The notes under the pieces were generated by a model that had not been told where the DNA came from, ran no database searches, and saw only the letters and a program-made list of their open reading frames with translations. From positions 9,622,501-9,686,500 of the forward strand of contig OX327696.1 in assembly GCA_946807835.1 (NCBI GenBank): a DNA stretch of 64,000 bases, given 5' to 3'. The DNA is from Ailanthus altissimus (lineage: Eukaryota > Streptophyta > Magnoliopsida > Sapindales > Simaroubaceae). Within the stretch, counting starts at the first letter, position 1, and each line of letters starts with the position of its first letter. Position numbers and translations under genes: made by a program. Positions 31,346 through 45,065 of the stretch are shown here, one piece after another.

Positions 31346-34300
31346 AACTTTCACTTGCTTTAGTGCCATTATGATGATATCTATTATCTATCAACTCGAG
31401 GTGTTTCTTAAATACCTTAGGAATTAAGTTCTGAATGGGTCTGTAATGTTATCGATGGATTATTATTACATCTCCAATAGCCAAGATCTTTCTAATTATG
31501 TGGTATTTAGAGTTCACATGTTCATAATTCTAGTGTACCTTATGGCTTCTTGGTTTGAGTAATTATCCCGTTATTGTTGCATTATAATGGGACAGGATCT
31601 ACTGAGCTTGGAACTATTCTAAGCTCTGCAACTGACTTGAATATCTACAAAAATTCTTTTGCAGGCTTCTTAAACTATAACATATTCTACCTCTAAGTTA
31701 GAATCAGTTGTGGATATTTAAATTGCACTATCAACTAACTGCGATAACATTGAGAAGAAATATAAAACCTGATGTAGATTTTCTATCATCCGAACTAGAC
31801 TGAAAGTCTAAGTCTGTATGTCATCTCATATGTAAGTAACTTTCTCTATTATTCAAAAAATTATCCTCTGTACCTCTCAGATACTTCTGATATGTTTGAC
31901 GGCCTATTAATAATCGTTACCTGGATCCCACTGATACCGAATCATAACACTAACAGCCATCCAGATTTAGGTCTTAAACATAACATAGAGTACATCAAGC
32001 TACCTCTAGCTAATATACATAGTATGTTAGACACTCTAATGATTCCATCTTCTTACCTAAGACACTTCCTCCTAAAAAGATAAATGCCATGTTTAAAAGA
32101 TACATTAACTGTCTTACAGTTAGTAAAGTTATACCTTTCAAGAATATTTTCTATGTACGAATATTGAGATAGTCCTATCAACATCCTAATTTTATCTCTA
32201 TAACAATTTATAGCCAGTATATAGGAAGCCTGTCCTAAATATTTCATGAAAATGTTTTTAGTCAGATAAATCTTAACTGACTGACTTGTAACATATCAAA
32301 ATAGTTTCCAACATTAAGTATGTGTTCCACAAAGAGAACTAGAAAGACAATTATGCTCATACTATCATTTTTAAACTCATATGCTTTCTCTTTGTTCTAA
32401 ATGAAACCCGACTGTCTAATTTCCTTGTTAAAATAAAGATTTCAGCTTCGAGAAAACTAATTAAGTCTACATGGAATTCCTTAGTTTATACATGAGATTA
32501 GAAGTCAGGCTAAATGTAAAACCTTTAGATAGTTCCATGGATATCTCTTAGTCGAGATACATATTCCAGAATGCCATCATTAAATCCATCTATCATACCT
32601 CAAAATCTTAATATACTACAATAGCCAATAAAATTCAAGTTGACTTAAGCATGGTTACTGGTGAAAAAGGTTTCCTCATAGCCGATCCCAGATCTCTAAG
32701 TGTAAGCTTTTATCACCAATTGGGTTTTGAAGGTCCCTACCTTTATATTTAGCCCACGCTTCTACTGTGTCAACTGATTTACAACAAATATAAACTATTC
32801 CTATAGAACCATAACCAAGTCCCAGACTTGATTATCATGCCTAGAGTCAATTTTAGAGTTCATGGCATCTTACTATTCTCACAAATCAGTGTCCAACATC
32901 ATCTCTGTGTAAGTCAAATGATCATTCTTTTCAACTGAGAAAACACTAAGGGCACCTTCTTGTATCAAGCATACCTAATGGGCAACCCTCGATATCTTTT
33001 CCAACTTACAAGAAAGAGTGTTAAAGATATTTCACTTGATTGAGATTAAAGTTCCATCGTCAATTTCTTGATTGACTTTATAACGTTTATTCCTTTTACA
33101 ATCCCCATGACCTTATAAGAAACTATTTCTCTAGAGGTGGTAGTGCGAAAAACAAACACATTTTGTTCTTTTAGATCATATAATTAGTATCCCATGGAAT
33201 ACTTAGGATACCCAATGAACCGATACTTAAAGTCTTAGGTGTAAGATTAACCTGTTGCGTAACTCTTATGCAAGCAGAACAAACCCGAGTCTTAATATAC
33301 TTAAAAATTGATTTTCTTCCAGTCTATATCTTATACAGAGTAGAAGGAATGGCTTTTGAAGGAACTCTATTCAATAAGTGATTAACAATTTCTAGAGCAC
33401 AATCCCATAGATATTCTAAAAGATAGGTAAAGCTCAACATCGATCAAATCATATCTAATAAAGTTTGATTTCTCATCTTTAAAACACTTGTGTGCTGAGG
33501 AGAACATAGAAGACTATATTGAGCAAGAACTATATTGTCCTTTAAATAATCTGTGAATTTACTGCTTATGTATAAATCACCTCGATCTGGTCGAATGCAT
33601 TTAATGTACATACTAGTTTGTTTTTCTACTTCTATTTAGAACTCTTTGAACATTTTAAAAGTTTTGTCGTGACAAATCACGATAAAGATAATAAAATATC
33701 AAAATTCACTTAGTGGAAGTATGATTCATTGAACCATATACATCATTAGGTATTAGTTCTAATATATCAATGGCCCGGTGTCTAACATCTACACAAAGAT
33801 TTGGTCATCTTCCTTTGATTACAGGATTTATAAAATAGCTAAGGTTTCATAGTCAGATCAAGTATTTGACCATCCTTAACCAGACGAGATAGTCATCTCA
33901 CGTCTATTTAACCTAATCTTGTGTGCCACAATTTCTTACTATTTAAAGTTCCCGAACTATTATTTATTCAGTTCACTTATGCATTTTGACATTTCATGTT
34001 GTATTTAAAATATATAATCATTCATTAATTGAAACTCAGTTAGCAAAACATTATCTTCATCATATATACATGAGGAATTATTCATAATCTATTCATGAAA
34101 AGCCTTTCAGTCTACTACAGGGAGTGATATGATTTACCGAAAAATGTTTGGCACAAAATAGCAATTATACAACGTTATGCTTTTCCTAAAATGGAGAAGT
34201 GACTTAAAAGTCCTAATAGTTACCACGTTTAGAAAATCTCCATTTCTAAGCAAAACTGTACTTCCATTTTTATAAGTTCCTAGCATTCTTAAAATCTTGC

Positions 34301-35810
34301 AACTTTTACAGATTTAAGAAGGATAAGCGGCATCTCATACCTTTGCACTTCTTAGCATTATATGCTAATGAGATGTTAATGATTGGTAAGTAGATATTTA
34401 AGAGGTCTGTATTTTCTAAGGTGTCTTGAATTGTAACATTTACTATGTCAAACCTACCATAATGGAAACACTTTCAATTGTGACTATTCTTTATCTTTGG
34501 TTTGGATATATTAAATAATTTTTAGATGGAGCACTATACCACTTGCACATCTCATGTGTACATCCTCCCGTTGAAGATCACTAGACATTGAGGTTAGGAT
34601 ATATGATTTGACTCTCAAATCATTCTAAATTCATTTCTGATGAATTTTAACATCTTATGAAGAAACATCATCAGAAACAACTCTTTATTATCTTCTAATC
34701 AATAATATATCTACGTTTTTCTAAATCTAGAACCATTCTTAAATTTTTTAGCAAGTCAAAATATTTCTCGATACCCTATAGTTAGTTTACTTAGATCAAT
34801 TATACTAATAGATCGTTCATAGCCATTTTATCTCTATAAGATACTTATCTTATCTCTACAATATTAAATAGAAGCTATGTAGCGAAACATTTCTAATCAT
34901 TAATTAATAACGCTTTAAATCATGGGTATAATATTTATATATTTTTTAATCTAAAGACGCCATCCTATTACTTTACATAATCCCTTAAATCTCTCAATTA
35001 GGAAAATGACAGTTTAAACTCTTTAAACTGTACAGTGAGAAGAGGACCCTATTGATATTTTACTTCAGTCGTACGAATTAGCGATACTGGCCATTATAAA
35101 CCTTAAAGGTAGACAATGCTTGTCAATTATATCTCCTTTAACTCTTATCACTTATCCTAAATACACATTATCTGCATACTTTAACGGTCTTGGGTAAGTG
35201 TGTTTCATATTAACTTATCAATTATCAAATATATGTTGCCATTACTCCTCACACACTTTAGTGATCTAGGGCAATACTTTCATATATATTTGCCTCATCT
35301 CATGTTTAACTAGTATAGACTAAATCACATCGATGAAATACCTCACACTTTAATGATTTTGAGAAAGACCGATATGGCCCTTCTAACACTGTATTGACAA
35401 GACGAATCAATGTGCAACATTATCTTATAATGAAATACTATTCAATCTGATTAAGAAAGGTTTTAGTAGTCTTGTTCTTATCTCATGAGGATGTGTACAC
35501 ACATTTATATTATGCAAGCATAACTAACCTTCACCAATAGGGCTCCTATTGTGGTTACCAACACAAAACAACCGTGGTACTGAATTACCAATGTTGTGGT
35601 GCTGCAGGTAGAATTCCCTAGTGCTGCGGTGACAAGTTTCCCTCCTCATCCAGGCTCTAGTGCCATGGTGCCAAATGCTAGTGCCGCAGCGTCGAGCTTG
35701 CAGTCTCTGAATTTTTTGCACTTTAAACACTTAAAATGCATAACTGATAAGCCTAGAACAATTTCAATGACACCACAATCACTCCAATTAACCCAATTAG
35801 CACACAAACA
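31346..35810 (-). pseudogene. Ty1/Copia element 2: degenerate polyprotein (integrase, RT, RNase H) and leader
   Basis: Minus-strand landmarks in Copia order. Integrase at about 33300-33670: KTFKMFKEF, EVEKQTSMYIKCIRPDRGD, SSKFTDYLKDN, LLDMI and ALEIVNHLLNRVPSKAIPST. RT end at 32053-32247: MKYLGQASYILAINCYRDK then LGLSQYSYIENILERYNFTN (with small differences from family consensus). RNase H at 31350-31790: LDFQSSSDDRKSTSGFIF, KPRSHKV, KYHIIRKILAIGDV and KVFKKHLEL. Stops and frameshifts occur throughout; no intact ORF remains. The right-hand ~1 kb is leader and decayed gag. It is flanked by LTRs at 30026-31345 and 35829-38018. Confidence 0.9.
35590..35693. repeat. GC-rich island of 14-bp cores in the Copia element 2 leader
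   Basis: Cores AATGTTGTGGTGCT (35590), AGTGCTGCGGTGAC (35620), AGTGCCATGGTGCC (35659) and AGTGCCGCAGCGTC (35680), at steps of 30, 39 and 21 bp. The island sits about 120-220 bp inside the element from the primer-binding site. Confidence 0.8.
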
Positions 35811-35825
35811 TGCACTCTGAAACCA
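35811..35825 (-). other. Primer-binding site of Copia element 2 (initiator tRNA-Met type)
   Basis: On the minus strand, TGGTTTCAGAGTGCA starts 3 nt inside the LTR end (CACTAACA). It matches TGGTATCAGAGC, the complement of the 3' end of plant initiator tRNA-Met, with one mismatch in the first 11 bases. This fixes the element's orientation and the inner edge of the 5' LTR. Confidence 0.82.
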
Positions 35826-35828
35826 TTT

Positions 35829-38018
35829 TGTTAGTGTACTATTCGTAGGGTGCAAGTATGTATATTACAATTGTTTATTTTAATAATTGCATGTCTCATA
35901 TATAATTTAATGCAGCGAAAAAAAAAATCTAATTTTCTATTACAATATACACATACTAATTTTATGTCTCATTATACTAATGAGATTAAAAATTACCTTT
36001 GAAAATAATTCAAGGGTATTTTTACTATTGGAGTTCACCTTAAAGTGATCCCGTGAGCAATTCTAGTCCCCAACATCAGTGGAATTACAAAGCTAAAATT
36101 ATTCCGAAGTAACGCTTTTCTTCCTTTTATCTCTCGGTCTAGTTGAAGAAAGAAACTTTTTTTTCTCTTTCTTTTCTTGCCGAATAGTTAACCAAGAAAA
36201 ATAATACTAACTTATTTTTTTCTTAGCCATTTTCTTGTGTACAATAAGACTAACTCTTAGTCATTATATTCTGCCAAATCATATAACAAAATTAACAATT
36301 GCAAAACAATTTGCAATGTTAACATGTCTTTTTACTTTTAAAGACACGTGTATTTTAATTAACATTTGGTGGCAACTTTTGCCTTGCCATTTGTCAACAA
36401 TTTAATTTACTAGACTAATTTAGTCATTCGATCAAGTAAGTGTCTAAAACTTGTTTCTTAGTTTAACATTTAGACATTTTTAAATTGCAAAACATTTGAA
36501 ATGTGTTTACATATTACTAGACAATTCATGGACATATGTCTTTTAGTTAACAAGAAGTGGCAATTGATTTGCCATTTGTCAACTTATAAAAGCACCTAAA
36601 TTCAATTAATTGACAAATGGCAAGCATGTGGTGGCAAGTGATCAATCATCACTTGCCACTTGTCACTTCTCTAGTAGCTTAACATTTAAGCCCTGTCAAC
36701 TTCTCGAGAGACTCTGAAATAATTCCTTTTTTTTTCAAATTTTCTCATATAGAACTATTTGACTGGTGCGCTACCCAGTGCTCAATGAGTATACTTCATA
36801 TTGTGAGACTCCCTAGGCTCATACTAATTTGTCTTGCTGAACTCTTCTATAAGCCAACATAGAAGATTACAGAATGGCGTATTGTACTATACTAGTTGAG
36901 ATTAATACATATTCGTATAGTCCCTCCGTTATTTATATGTTGAAGAATGGAGACATAGATCATCACCGTCAAGTCTCTATATGTTCAATCGAGAACTTAT
37001 ATTCAGATTCGTATCTCTATAAACAATATTCACAAACACTTGGTAATTTTGTTTATCCTACGGGAAACTCTTTCTTGGGTTTTATGCTTGTAGCCATAAG
37101 ACTTTCTAAATTACAATCCTGGAGCATCAAAATATACAACTCACCCATAAGAGCTGATGGATCCCATACCTACACATACCAAACTCTATGAGAATAAGAC
37201 CATACCCAATGACACCCAACAATCAAATCATAAAAGGTCGTGATATGTGTGGAACCAAAGTATGGTTGATCACTCACAAGCCCACCGCGGTGCTTAGGTC
37301 AAAGATCCACGAATACTACTTAACTCAAGAAGACCCTCAACCAAAGACTTTATAAGATGTCTATTAGTGGTCCTCATTGAGTTTATTCAGTACCCAATAC
37401 TCACTGAATACCCGTATGCCTATACGAGTTTCTACTAATCTCATGGTCTACAAAGACTAACTATTTGCACTATCTAGATATAGACATATATTGATCTATA
37501 TTATTGTATGACTTATGATTGATTTCTTTCATACCTCCCTTGCTTCAAAAAAGAGAATAGCGCAACTGTAAAAGCTAATAAGGTTTTCACTGACAAACTC
37601 GCTCTAGTGAAGATAGACCAGGAATATAAAGTTTGAGAACATACTTGCATAATGACATTTTCTAACACTATTTAAACTCCTTGCAACTATGTCATTGCTA
37701 ATATATTCACAAGTTTTTGTCTTATTTCAGATAAGGCTCAACTCTTTAGATTTCACTAACTCCTATAACCTGCTAACTCTTAACAGTGCTAACTTTTTAC
37801 ATTTATAACTCTCAGTATTGCTAACTCTTAGCACTGATCTAAACTTTTTTAGACCAGATCTGAACTCCTTAAGATCATATAATGTCTGAAACGTTACTAG
37901 TATCTTATCATATATAATTTAATATTAAAAATTTTATTCAAAATATTTATTGCATAAATATTAAATAATTTATATTCATACAATATTAGAATGGCACGTA
38001 AGCACTATTTTCAACAAA
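35829..38018 (-). repeat. 5' LTR of Copia element 2 (~2.2 kb)
   Basis: On the plus strand it runs from TGTTAGTGTAC to ATTTTCAACA, that is TG...CA in both orientations. It matches 30026-31345 over its right two-thirds. It is also similar to the solo LTRs at 20946-24531 and 42961-45065. A ~90-bp stretch near 37497-37590 has no counterpart in the other LTR and may be a small insertion. LTRs of 2.2 kb are long for Copia. Confidence 0.88.
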
Positions 38019-38039
38019 AAATTATTGCCATAGCGGCAG

Positions 38040-41000
38040 GTACATTACTACTAAGGTGGTGACTCTGTAATTTTGATTTCTTTGCATTTTGATCCCAATT
38101 TTTATTATTGTTCCCAAATCTTGCAATTTTACTCCAATTTCTTCTGTGTCCATCTATTTAGGTCAATCCCTATAAATAAATATTAAAGCACATAAATAAC
38201 CATTTTTTCTTTAAATAAATAAAACCTAAGTAAAATAGGATAAAATATATGACAATTATGCCCTTATTAGTGGCCCAGTATGCTTGCCAGAATAAGCCCA
38301 CAATGGGCCACGTGTCGGCACGAGCTCATGATGGGCTACTTGTCTGTAAAAAGCCATGATGGGCCACATATTGGCACGAGCCATGATAGATCGTGCCTAT
38401 TTTTCAATATTTAATTTTTTTTAGATATTTTACTAATTGTTTAATATTTATAATTATTTTTCTTATAAAATATTTTATTTGCAATTATAAATATTATAAT
38501 AACTATTAAAATTAATAATTGTAACAATAATTAAGATTATATTGGATTAGAATTTTGTTATAATCATAAATTCATAATTGAAATTTTAATTCCACCAAAG
38601 ATAAAAATTTATTGATATTACTCTAAATATGAAATTATTAGATACAAATACAAACCTAAAGTGTCATATTTACATAACTATAGTTACAATATATTCTAAC
38701 TATATTGGCACCTATTGAAATATCTATCATTTGTAAATTCAACTCTTTTTTTAAAAAAATTACAAATTTCTATTTCTAAATTCTAATTATCAAATTTTAA
38801 AGTTCTGAAAATCTCTGGTCATGTCTTCTTGTGAATTTTACTTTGGTCCTCTTAATCTATCCAATCTTTTACACACACTAAAGCTACCAAATGTTTTGAT
38901 TCCAATCTTAATTTCTATTTGTTTAATATTCTGCCCGATGCATTAATAGCATATTCCAATGCTATAGTGGACATCGGAGGTGTTAGTAAATCTCAAGCCA
39001 TAATAGATAACACAGAGTAAACCCTTTCATTTGATTTTCATTATGACAAAATATTAAATTCTCTTTACTGTTGTGTACTCAACATAGAAGAGTAGTCAAT
39101 ATCAATATATTTTTTAAATTCAAAAGTAGTAGAAATAAAGAAATTACAACCAACCTTTCTTTTACCTTTTAACAAAATAGTTCAAGCAATTTGATCATAA
39201 CTAGGCTGGTCATTTATTTCTTCTATAGCTATAGTTTATCCAAATTTATTTTCATAAAAAATAAATAATTGTATAATAAAATTATAAATTTTGTCCAAAT
39301 AATAACAAAGTCTAGAGTTTAAATTTTCTTAGATCCCAAAATTTAGACTTTTACATCAGACCAATTGATTCTGGGATCCATTATGACTGTACAAGTAAAT
39401 AACATAGGAATTCTTGTACAATATTTTTTGAATTTAATCTCCATAACATTGCAAATATCAAGAAACATAGGATTATCTCTATATTTAACAAAAACATCAC
39501 TAGTATTATATATATGAGTCAAAGCAATAGAAGATGAAGGTGGATACATACATAAACATGCTAACGTGACATTATTAAATACTTTTAAAAAATACAAATA
39601 GTAATATGCAATTTTTCAATCATCATTAGTCAGTATAATGCCTTTCATTTTATTCTTATAATATATAATATAGTTTCTAAAACTTACATAATATTTCACC
39701 ATCATATATATGGCATTCCAATGAGTTTTCATGTTAAGTTTAAACATTCTACTATCCATTCTACAATTATTTAACATAGCTTTAAATTCTTGTTGTCGAG
39801 TAGATGATGAAGCAATATATTTTATTGCTTCTCTAATTTTTTTAATCTAATAATTAATTATATTCAAACCATCTTGAACAATTAAATTAAGAATATAATA
39901 ACTAAACACCTTCAATGAAAAAATCTTGAACCATATATAGGTGTTAATTGAATTGAAAAGAAAATTATAACAGAAAAATTTGCATTTGCATTATCAAAAG
40001 TAATACTAATAACTTTGTCAACACTTTAAAATTCTCTAAAAATATTCATTAAAGAATTAAAATATTATTATTTAAGTGTAAGCAATAATTATGTTTTTGT
40101 AAAAACCAATCATTGTCAATATAGTACAACGTAACACAAAGATAACCCAAATCATTGGCAATTGTCTAACAATCAGAAGTAACAACAAACACACCTTTAA
40201 ATTGTGAGATTTTAACAATTGATTTTTTTTTAGTTTGACGATATACATCGAAAAGATAATTTTTAACTTATTTCATGGAACACAACAGTTAAGTTGAACG
40301 TACATTTTCATAAATTTCACATACCTTTCATCTTTGGTGAATGAGATAGGTTGTTGATTAGTTGTAATATATCTTGCCAATCCAGTATGCATGTGTGTCA
40401 AATTATATTGGAATCTAAAAAGATTTCCTTTAGAAGCACTTTGGGTAACTTTAGTTTGAGTTTGCTCATTTGGACCATGTTTCTACAAATATGACTTGAC
40501 ATGTCGACTTAAATGCTCGGTGTTGTGAGTTGTTTGGGTATCTAAAGCTATACCACAAAACTTACAAATAGCTTTTTCTTTAATTTTATCAGAAAGAACA
40601 TCTGTATAATTTTTCAGCATGAAAAAAATACAAAACATCTAAGTTCGACCTCTTTTTTATTTTTTATTACTTCCATTATTTTTAATTATTGAAGAAGATT
40701 GACAAATAGAAATTTGTGATGATGATATTGGAATTTCTTCAAATTCATTTGGAACATTAAATTGAAACATGCCATTGTATGGAAAATAACAATATGAGTG
40801 TGTAATTGGATAAATGAATGAAAAATAAAGAGATAATTTGAAAGAGTGTCATTTTTAAAGAGAGATGAAATAATTTTGGAGAGATTTGAGTTAAGTTGAA
40901 AGAGAATTACAAGAAATGGTTTTGGGTAGGGGCTTGTGTCATTTTATAGGGTCCACCCTACCTACCAAAGACCATTTAATTTACGGTCATTCATTTACTA

Positions 41001-41308
41001 ATTTGTTTTTCAAAAAAAAAATTGTTGCAGGCCTGTAGAAAAGGCTATAGCTAGCAGCCTGTTTTTTTTTATATTTTTTTTAAAAAAATAATTTTTTTTA
41101 AATAGTTGAAAAGGCCCATGGCATAGCTCAATTGGATTACTATGTTAGCATAACACAACTTTGTTTCATGCCTATGGGCCATGCAGGGCCAGCATGACAT
41201 GGCAAATTTTTATGCCGCGTCGATCTAGGCTTGACGGTCAACCTGGGCCAAGACTTGATGAGCTGTGCCAACACAACACGACTCGACCCACCCGCCACCT
41301 CTAAGTTA
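38040..41308 (-). mobile_element. hAT-superfamily DNA transposon (decayed)
   Basis: A minus-strand hAT transposase relic (38830-40790) lies between two subterminal regions rich in GGCACGAG/GGGCCA-like words (38290-38400 and 41100-41290). These are typical of Ac-like plant hAT elements. The right end reads ...GACCCACCCGCCACCTCTA, so the inverted terminus is TAGAGGTGGC. On the left, CTAAGGTGGTGAC at about 38051 is the best partner but is imperfect. I found no convincing 8-bp target duplication, so the left boundary is approximate. It lies directly beside the 5' LTR of Copia element 2. Confidence 0.7.
38830..40790 (-). pseudogene. hAT transposase relic (BED zinc finger, RNase H-like core, hATC)
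   Basis: N-terminus near 40790: MFQFNVPNEFEEIPISSS. BED-type zinc finger at about 40490-40610: KEKAICKFCGIALDTQ, then THNTEHLSRH (CxxC...H....H). Then LARYITTNQQPISFTKDERY at about 40330-40400, matching the family's 'yI....pFs.ved..f..fv'. At 39343-39597: LACLCMYPPSSSIALTHIYN, YRDNPMFLDICNVMEIKFKK, the RNase H-fold segment of RICESLEEPER-like transposases. C-terminal dimerisation domain at about 38850-39010: LLTPPMSTIALEYAINASGR then LESKHLVALVCVKDWI. Multiple stops and shifts make it a pseudogene. An active protein would bind the element's ends and catalyse cut-and-paste transposition. Confidence 0.88.
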
Positions 41309-42045
41309 GCCTAAGAAATGAATAGTCATCCACAAGGAGTCTAGCCAAGCAGTAAAAAAGTTAATCTAAAAGCCAATAAAGAGCAATGCAAAGTTGTCAC
41401 ATTAACAAGTGGTAGGAAATTGTAGAAAAGTGTAATATAGTCTCTATAATGGCAAAAAGAATAGCAAAACAGTGCAACAAATGTAGTAGAATTATAAAAC
41501 ATTGCAAAAAAATAGAAAAGTACAGAAAATTCAACAGATCCAGTAGAAACGGTGAGCAAAAATAGAACAAAAAGTGTAAAAAAGGGGAAAATAGTGTAGA
41601 AACTTCCTATGCAGCTCTATAATCCACCACCACCATTTCTTTAAAGGCTTCATGAATAGAACCATGATTAGCAATAATTTTTTAAGAATTTTTTCACTGT
41701 TTCACGATTGATATGATGCTTTTGGATAAAGCACAACTGCCTCATACATTAAAGGTGATATAGGCCATTCAGCACCAAGCTCATGAAATGGTATTCGATG
41801 CATAAAATAAATATAAAGAAGCAGCATGACAAGTCCATCTTGCAACAAACTAGCAGATACTAGCCAACGAGATTTATTTTTCCAGTTTAAGATTAAAATC
41901 TTTCTAAAAAGACTTAAATAAAGGTGATCGGGGCTACATCTAATTTTTTGTCTCATGGAGCTGTAGAAGTTGAAGAAAAAAAATGTCAACTCTCGAAGAC
42001 ATCGACTAAAGTTCTATAGGCTAGATGCCTTAGACATGAACTTTG
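40675..42045. repeat. Tandem segmental duplication, copy A (hAT 5' end plus flank)
   Basis: Matches copy B (42057-42960 plus 45066-45500) along its length: GAAGAAGATTGACAAATA, AATTTTGGAGAGATTTGAGTT, GAAAAGGCTATAGCTA, CACCTCTAAGTTAGCCT, CCACCACCACCATTT and CTCGAAGACATC. The offset is about 1382 bp. The duplicated unit includes the N-terminal coding end of the hAT, its terminus, and about 740 bp of outside flank, so the event followed hAT insertion. Confidence 0.9.
41580..42000 (-). pseudogene. Unrecognised coding-like fragment in the duplicated flank (copy A)
   Basis: The minus strand is open for 95 codons and contains SRWLVSASLLQDGLVMLLLY then MHRIPFHELGAEWPISPLMY and EAVVLYPKASYQ. The composition is protein-like and the second copy (45066-45500) shows the same reading with stops, so both descend from one coding-like sequence. 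I do not recognise the family. It may be a host exon captured or stranded beside the transposon. Confidence 0.4.
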
Positions 42046-42056
42046 ATCTGCTATAA

Positions 42057-42960
42057 AGTAATAATTTTAGTTGTGGAAGAAGATTGACAAATAAAAATTT
42101 GTGATGATGATATTAGAATTTCTTCAAATTCATTTAGAGAATTGTGATTGAAACTTGCCATTGCATAATAATAACAATGTAAATGTGTAATTAGATAAAT
42201 AAAAATTGAAAAATAAAGTAATAATTTGAAAGAGTATCATTTTTTAAAAGAGTTAAAATAATTTTGGAGAGATTTGAGTTGAGTTGAGAGAGAATTATAA
42301 GAAATTAGGGGGTGAGAACCCCCCTATCCTTACTAAAGACTTTTTAATAAACAATAATTCACTTATTAAAATGTTTTTCTTCTTTGTTTATAAAAAAAAA
42401 AGTGCTTTAGGCCTATAGAAAAGGCTATAGCTAACAACTTGTTTTTTTTTTATATTTTTAAATTTATTTTTAAAATATTAAAAAGGCCTGTGGCACAGCT
42501 CAATTGGCCTACCATGTCAACACAGAACAACTTTATGTCATGCCTATAGGCTGTGCTAGGTAGCAGCATAGGCTATCGTACCTAGGCTAGCATGACATGG
42601 CAAATTTTTGTGCCACATCAACCCAAGCACGACAATCCACTTGGGGTGAGATTTCGTGGGTTGTACTGACATAACTAAACCCACCAGCCACCTCTAAGTT
42701 AGCCTCAGTAATGAATATCCATCCACAAGGCGTCCTTTTAAGCAATACAAAAGTTAATCCAAATGGTGCTAAAGAGTAATGCAAAGTTGTGACGTAAGTG
42801 GTAGGGAATTACAGAAAAAAGTAATGTAGTCTCCATAAAGGCAAAAAGAATAGCAAAAAAATGCAATAGAATTGTAGAAAAAAAATTAAAGTGCAGAAAA
42901 AGAAGCAGATCTAGTAGAAATTAGTACAAAAGGTCAGAAAAGAGGAAATAATGTAGAAAC
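42057..42960. repeat. Tandem segmental duplication, copy B, left part
   Basis: Second copy of the hAT 5' end and flank. It holds the BED-proximal start of the hAT, the subterminal region, and the terminus at about 42693 (GCCACCTCTA), followed by the same AGTTAGCCT flank as copy A. It is interrupted at 42960 by the solo LTR and continues at 45066. Confidence 0.9.
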
Positions 42961-45065
42961 TGTTAACGTGTTTTATGGTGTATGCATGTGATTGTATACA
43001 TATTGAAAAATAAACACATGTATCATAATACATGAATTTTGCAGCGAAATTTATCATGTAATCAACATATACACATGTACATAAATTCTTAACAACTTAA
43101 GAATACAAAAAACATACATTTGACGACCTCCGATGAAGATTTCAAATCCGGATTTCTTAGCTCCAACTTTGAGCTCACCTTGAAGAGTACTTATGTTTAA
43201 TTCTAGTTCACAACAATCTGGTGGAATTGTGAAGTTAGAATAGCAACAATATAATCTCTTTAGTTTTTCTCACAAGTATTATTCGATGAAAAACTCTCTC
43301 AAAACTAAACTCTTCTTTTTCCTCTCAACCCTATGCATGAAATTGATTCACACACTTGTTAACACAAATGAAACCCAACCATTTTTAGTGCTCTCAACAC
43401 TTTACAAGTGCTCCACCAAAATTAAATTAAGTGCCAACTACCAAAATAATTTTTGGTGGCCATTTTAATGGTTTAATAAAATTAACCATTAATTACAAAA
43501 TAGTGCTCCACTTAATTTAATTTATGTTTCTTAAATTAGGTATGTCTTCTATTTAGGAATAAAATACAAATAAATAAAATCATATTTTATTTATTTAAAT
43601 AATATTTATTTAATTATTCAAAAAAAACTATTTGAATAATTAATATTTATCTTATTTGATTTTACTAATATGGTTAATGGTTGAATTCATGGTAAAATAA
43701 TTCATAAAATAAAATTGTGCCACTTGTTAACATCTAATTAGTTAATAACTCTTGTCAACTAATTAAATGATATACTTAACATTTAAGTCTAGACAAGTGC
43801 ACAACCCGAAGAACCCTGAAATATATTTTTGGTTTGCTAGAATTTCTAGGATGGAACTGTTTAATCCATTATGCTGCCCCAGTGCACAACGAGTACACTT
43901 TATATTGTGAGACTCTCTAGGTCCACGCCCGAATTGTCATATGGAACTCCTTCATACATCCGTGAACAATGCCCCACACACACATTACGGATATTACAAA
44001 GTGGTGCGTTAGACCACACAAGCTGATGTTATAACATATTCATATAATCCCTTCATTATTTATATCCGGGCAGAACAGAGTTATAGATCAACACCGTCAA
44101 ATCTCAATATGCCCGACTGAAAGCTTATCTCTAGAATTGTATTTTAATAAATAATATTCTTAAACACTTTTGTAATATTATTTATCTTTAGGGTAAACTC
44201 TTTTCCCTGGGAATTACTGCTTATGGCCATAAGACTTTCTGAAATATAATCTTAGAGCATCATAATATACATACTCACCTAAATGAGCTGATGGATCCCA
44301 TATCTATGCATACTAGACTCTATGAATATCGAACTATACCCAGCGACACCCAGCGATCAGATCATGAAAGGTTTCTGACAAGTGTGAATCCAAAGTTTGG
44401 TGGATCACTCACAAGCTTACCATGGCACTCAGGTCAAAGGACTGCGAATATTACTCAACTCGAAAGATCCTTCATTGATGGCTTTATGGGATATCTATTG
44501 GAGATCTTTGTGAGTAATTTCAGTATTCAGTCCTTACTGAATACCTGTATTTCTATACGAGCTTCCACTAAACTCATGATTTTCTAAGACTTACCATCTA
44601 GACCATCCAGATATAGACATACACCGATCTATATATTTATTAAGGTATTCCCTGACAGACCAGCATCAGTGAAGATAGATCAGAAACATAATATTTGAGA
44701 ATATATTTGCATAATGACATTTTCTAGCACTATTTGCAACTGCATCATTACTAATATATTCTCAGGTCTTTGTCCCATTTCAGACAAGGTTCTAACTCTT
44801 TAGATATCGCTGACTCTTATAACCTGATAACTCTTATCAATGCCAATTCTTAGCATTTATAAATTTCAGTGTTGCTAATTCTTAGCACTGATTTAAACTT
44901 ATTTAGACCAGATCTGAACCCTTTCAAATCGTACAATGTCTGATACATTACAAGCATCTTATCATATATAAAATATAATTAGCGATGTAATGAAATGATA
45001 ATACTAGTATGAATATTAAACAAATATTCATATATAAAGGAATGGCATGTAAGCAAATCCCAATA
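42961..45065 (-). mobile_element. Solo LTR of the long-LTR Copia family, inserted in copy B
   Basis: It starts TGTTAACGTG and ends ATCCCAATA (terminal CA changed to TA), about 2.1 kb. It is similar to the other family LTRs, for example AACTCTTAGCACTGAT and ATGGCATGTAAGC near the right end. Copy A of the duplication is an empty site: GTAGAAAC|TTCC at about 41597, while copy B reads GTAGAAAC|LTR|GAAAACTCCC. The flanks GAAAC and GAAAA form a 5-bp target duplication with one mismatch. The insertion is therefore younger than the tandem duplication. Confidence 0.9.

Noticed and set aside
35524..35855. Overlapping short open readings on both strands as genes
   Set aside because: They fall in the GC-rich leader and primer-binding region of Copia element 2; the openness follows from base composition.
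41111..41160. A-box-like GCATAGCTCAATTGG, repeated near 42494, as tRNA or SINE
   Set aside because: It lies in the hAT subterminal region in both duplicate copies and has no B-box; the second occurrence is explained by the tandem duplication.
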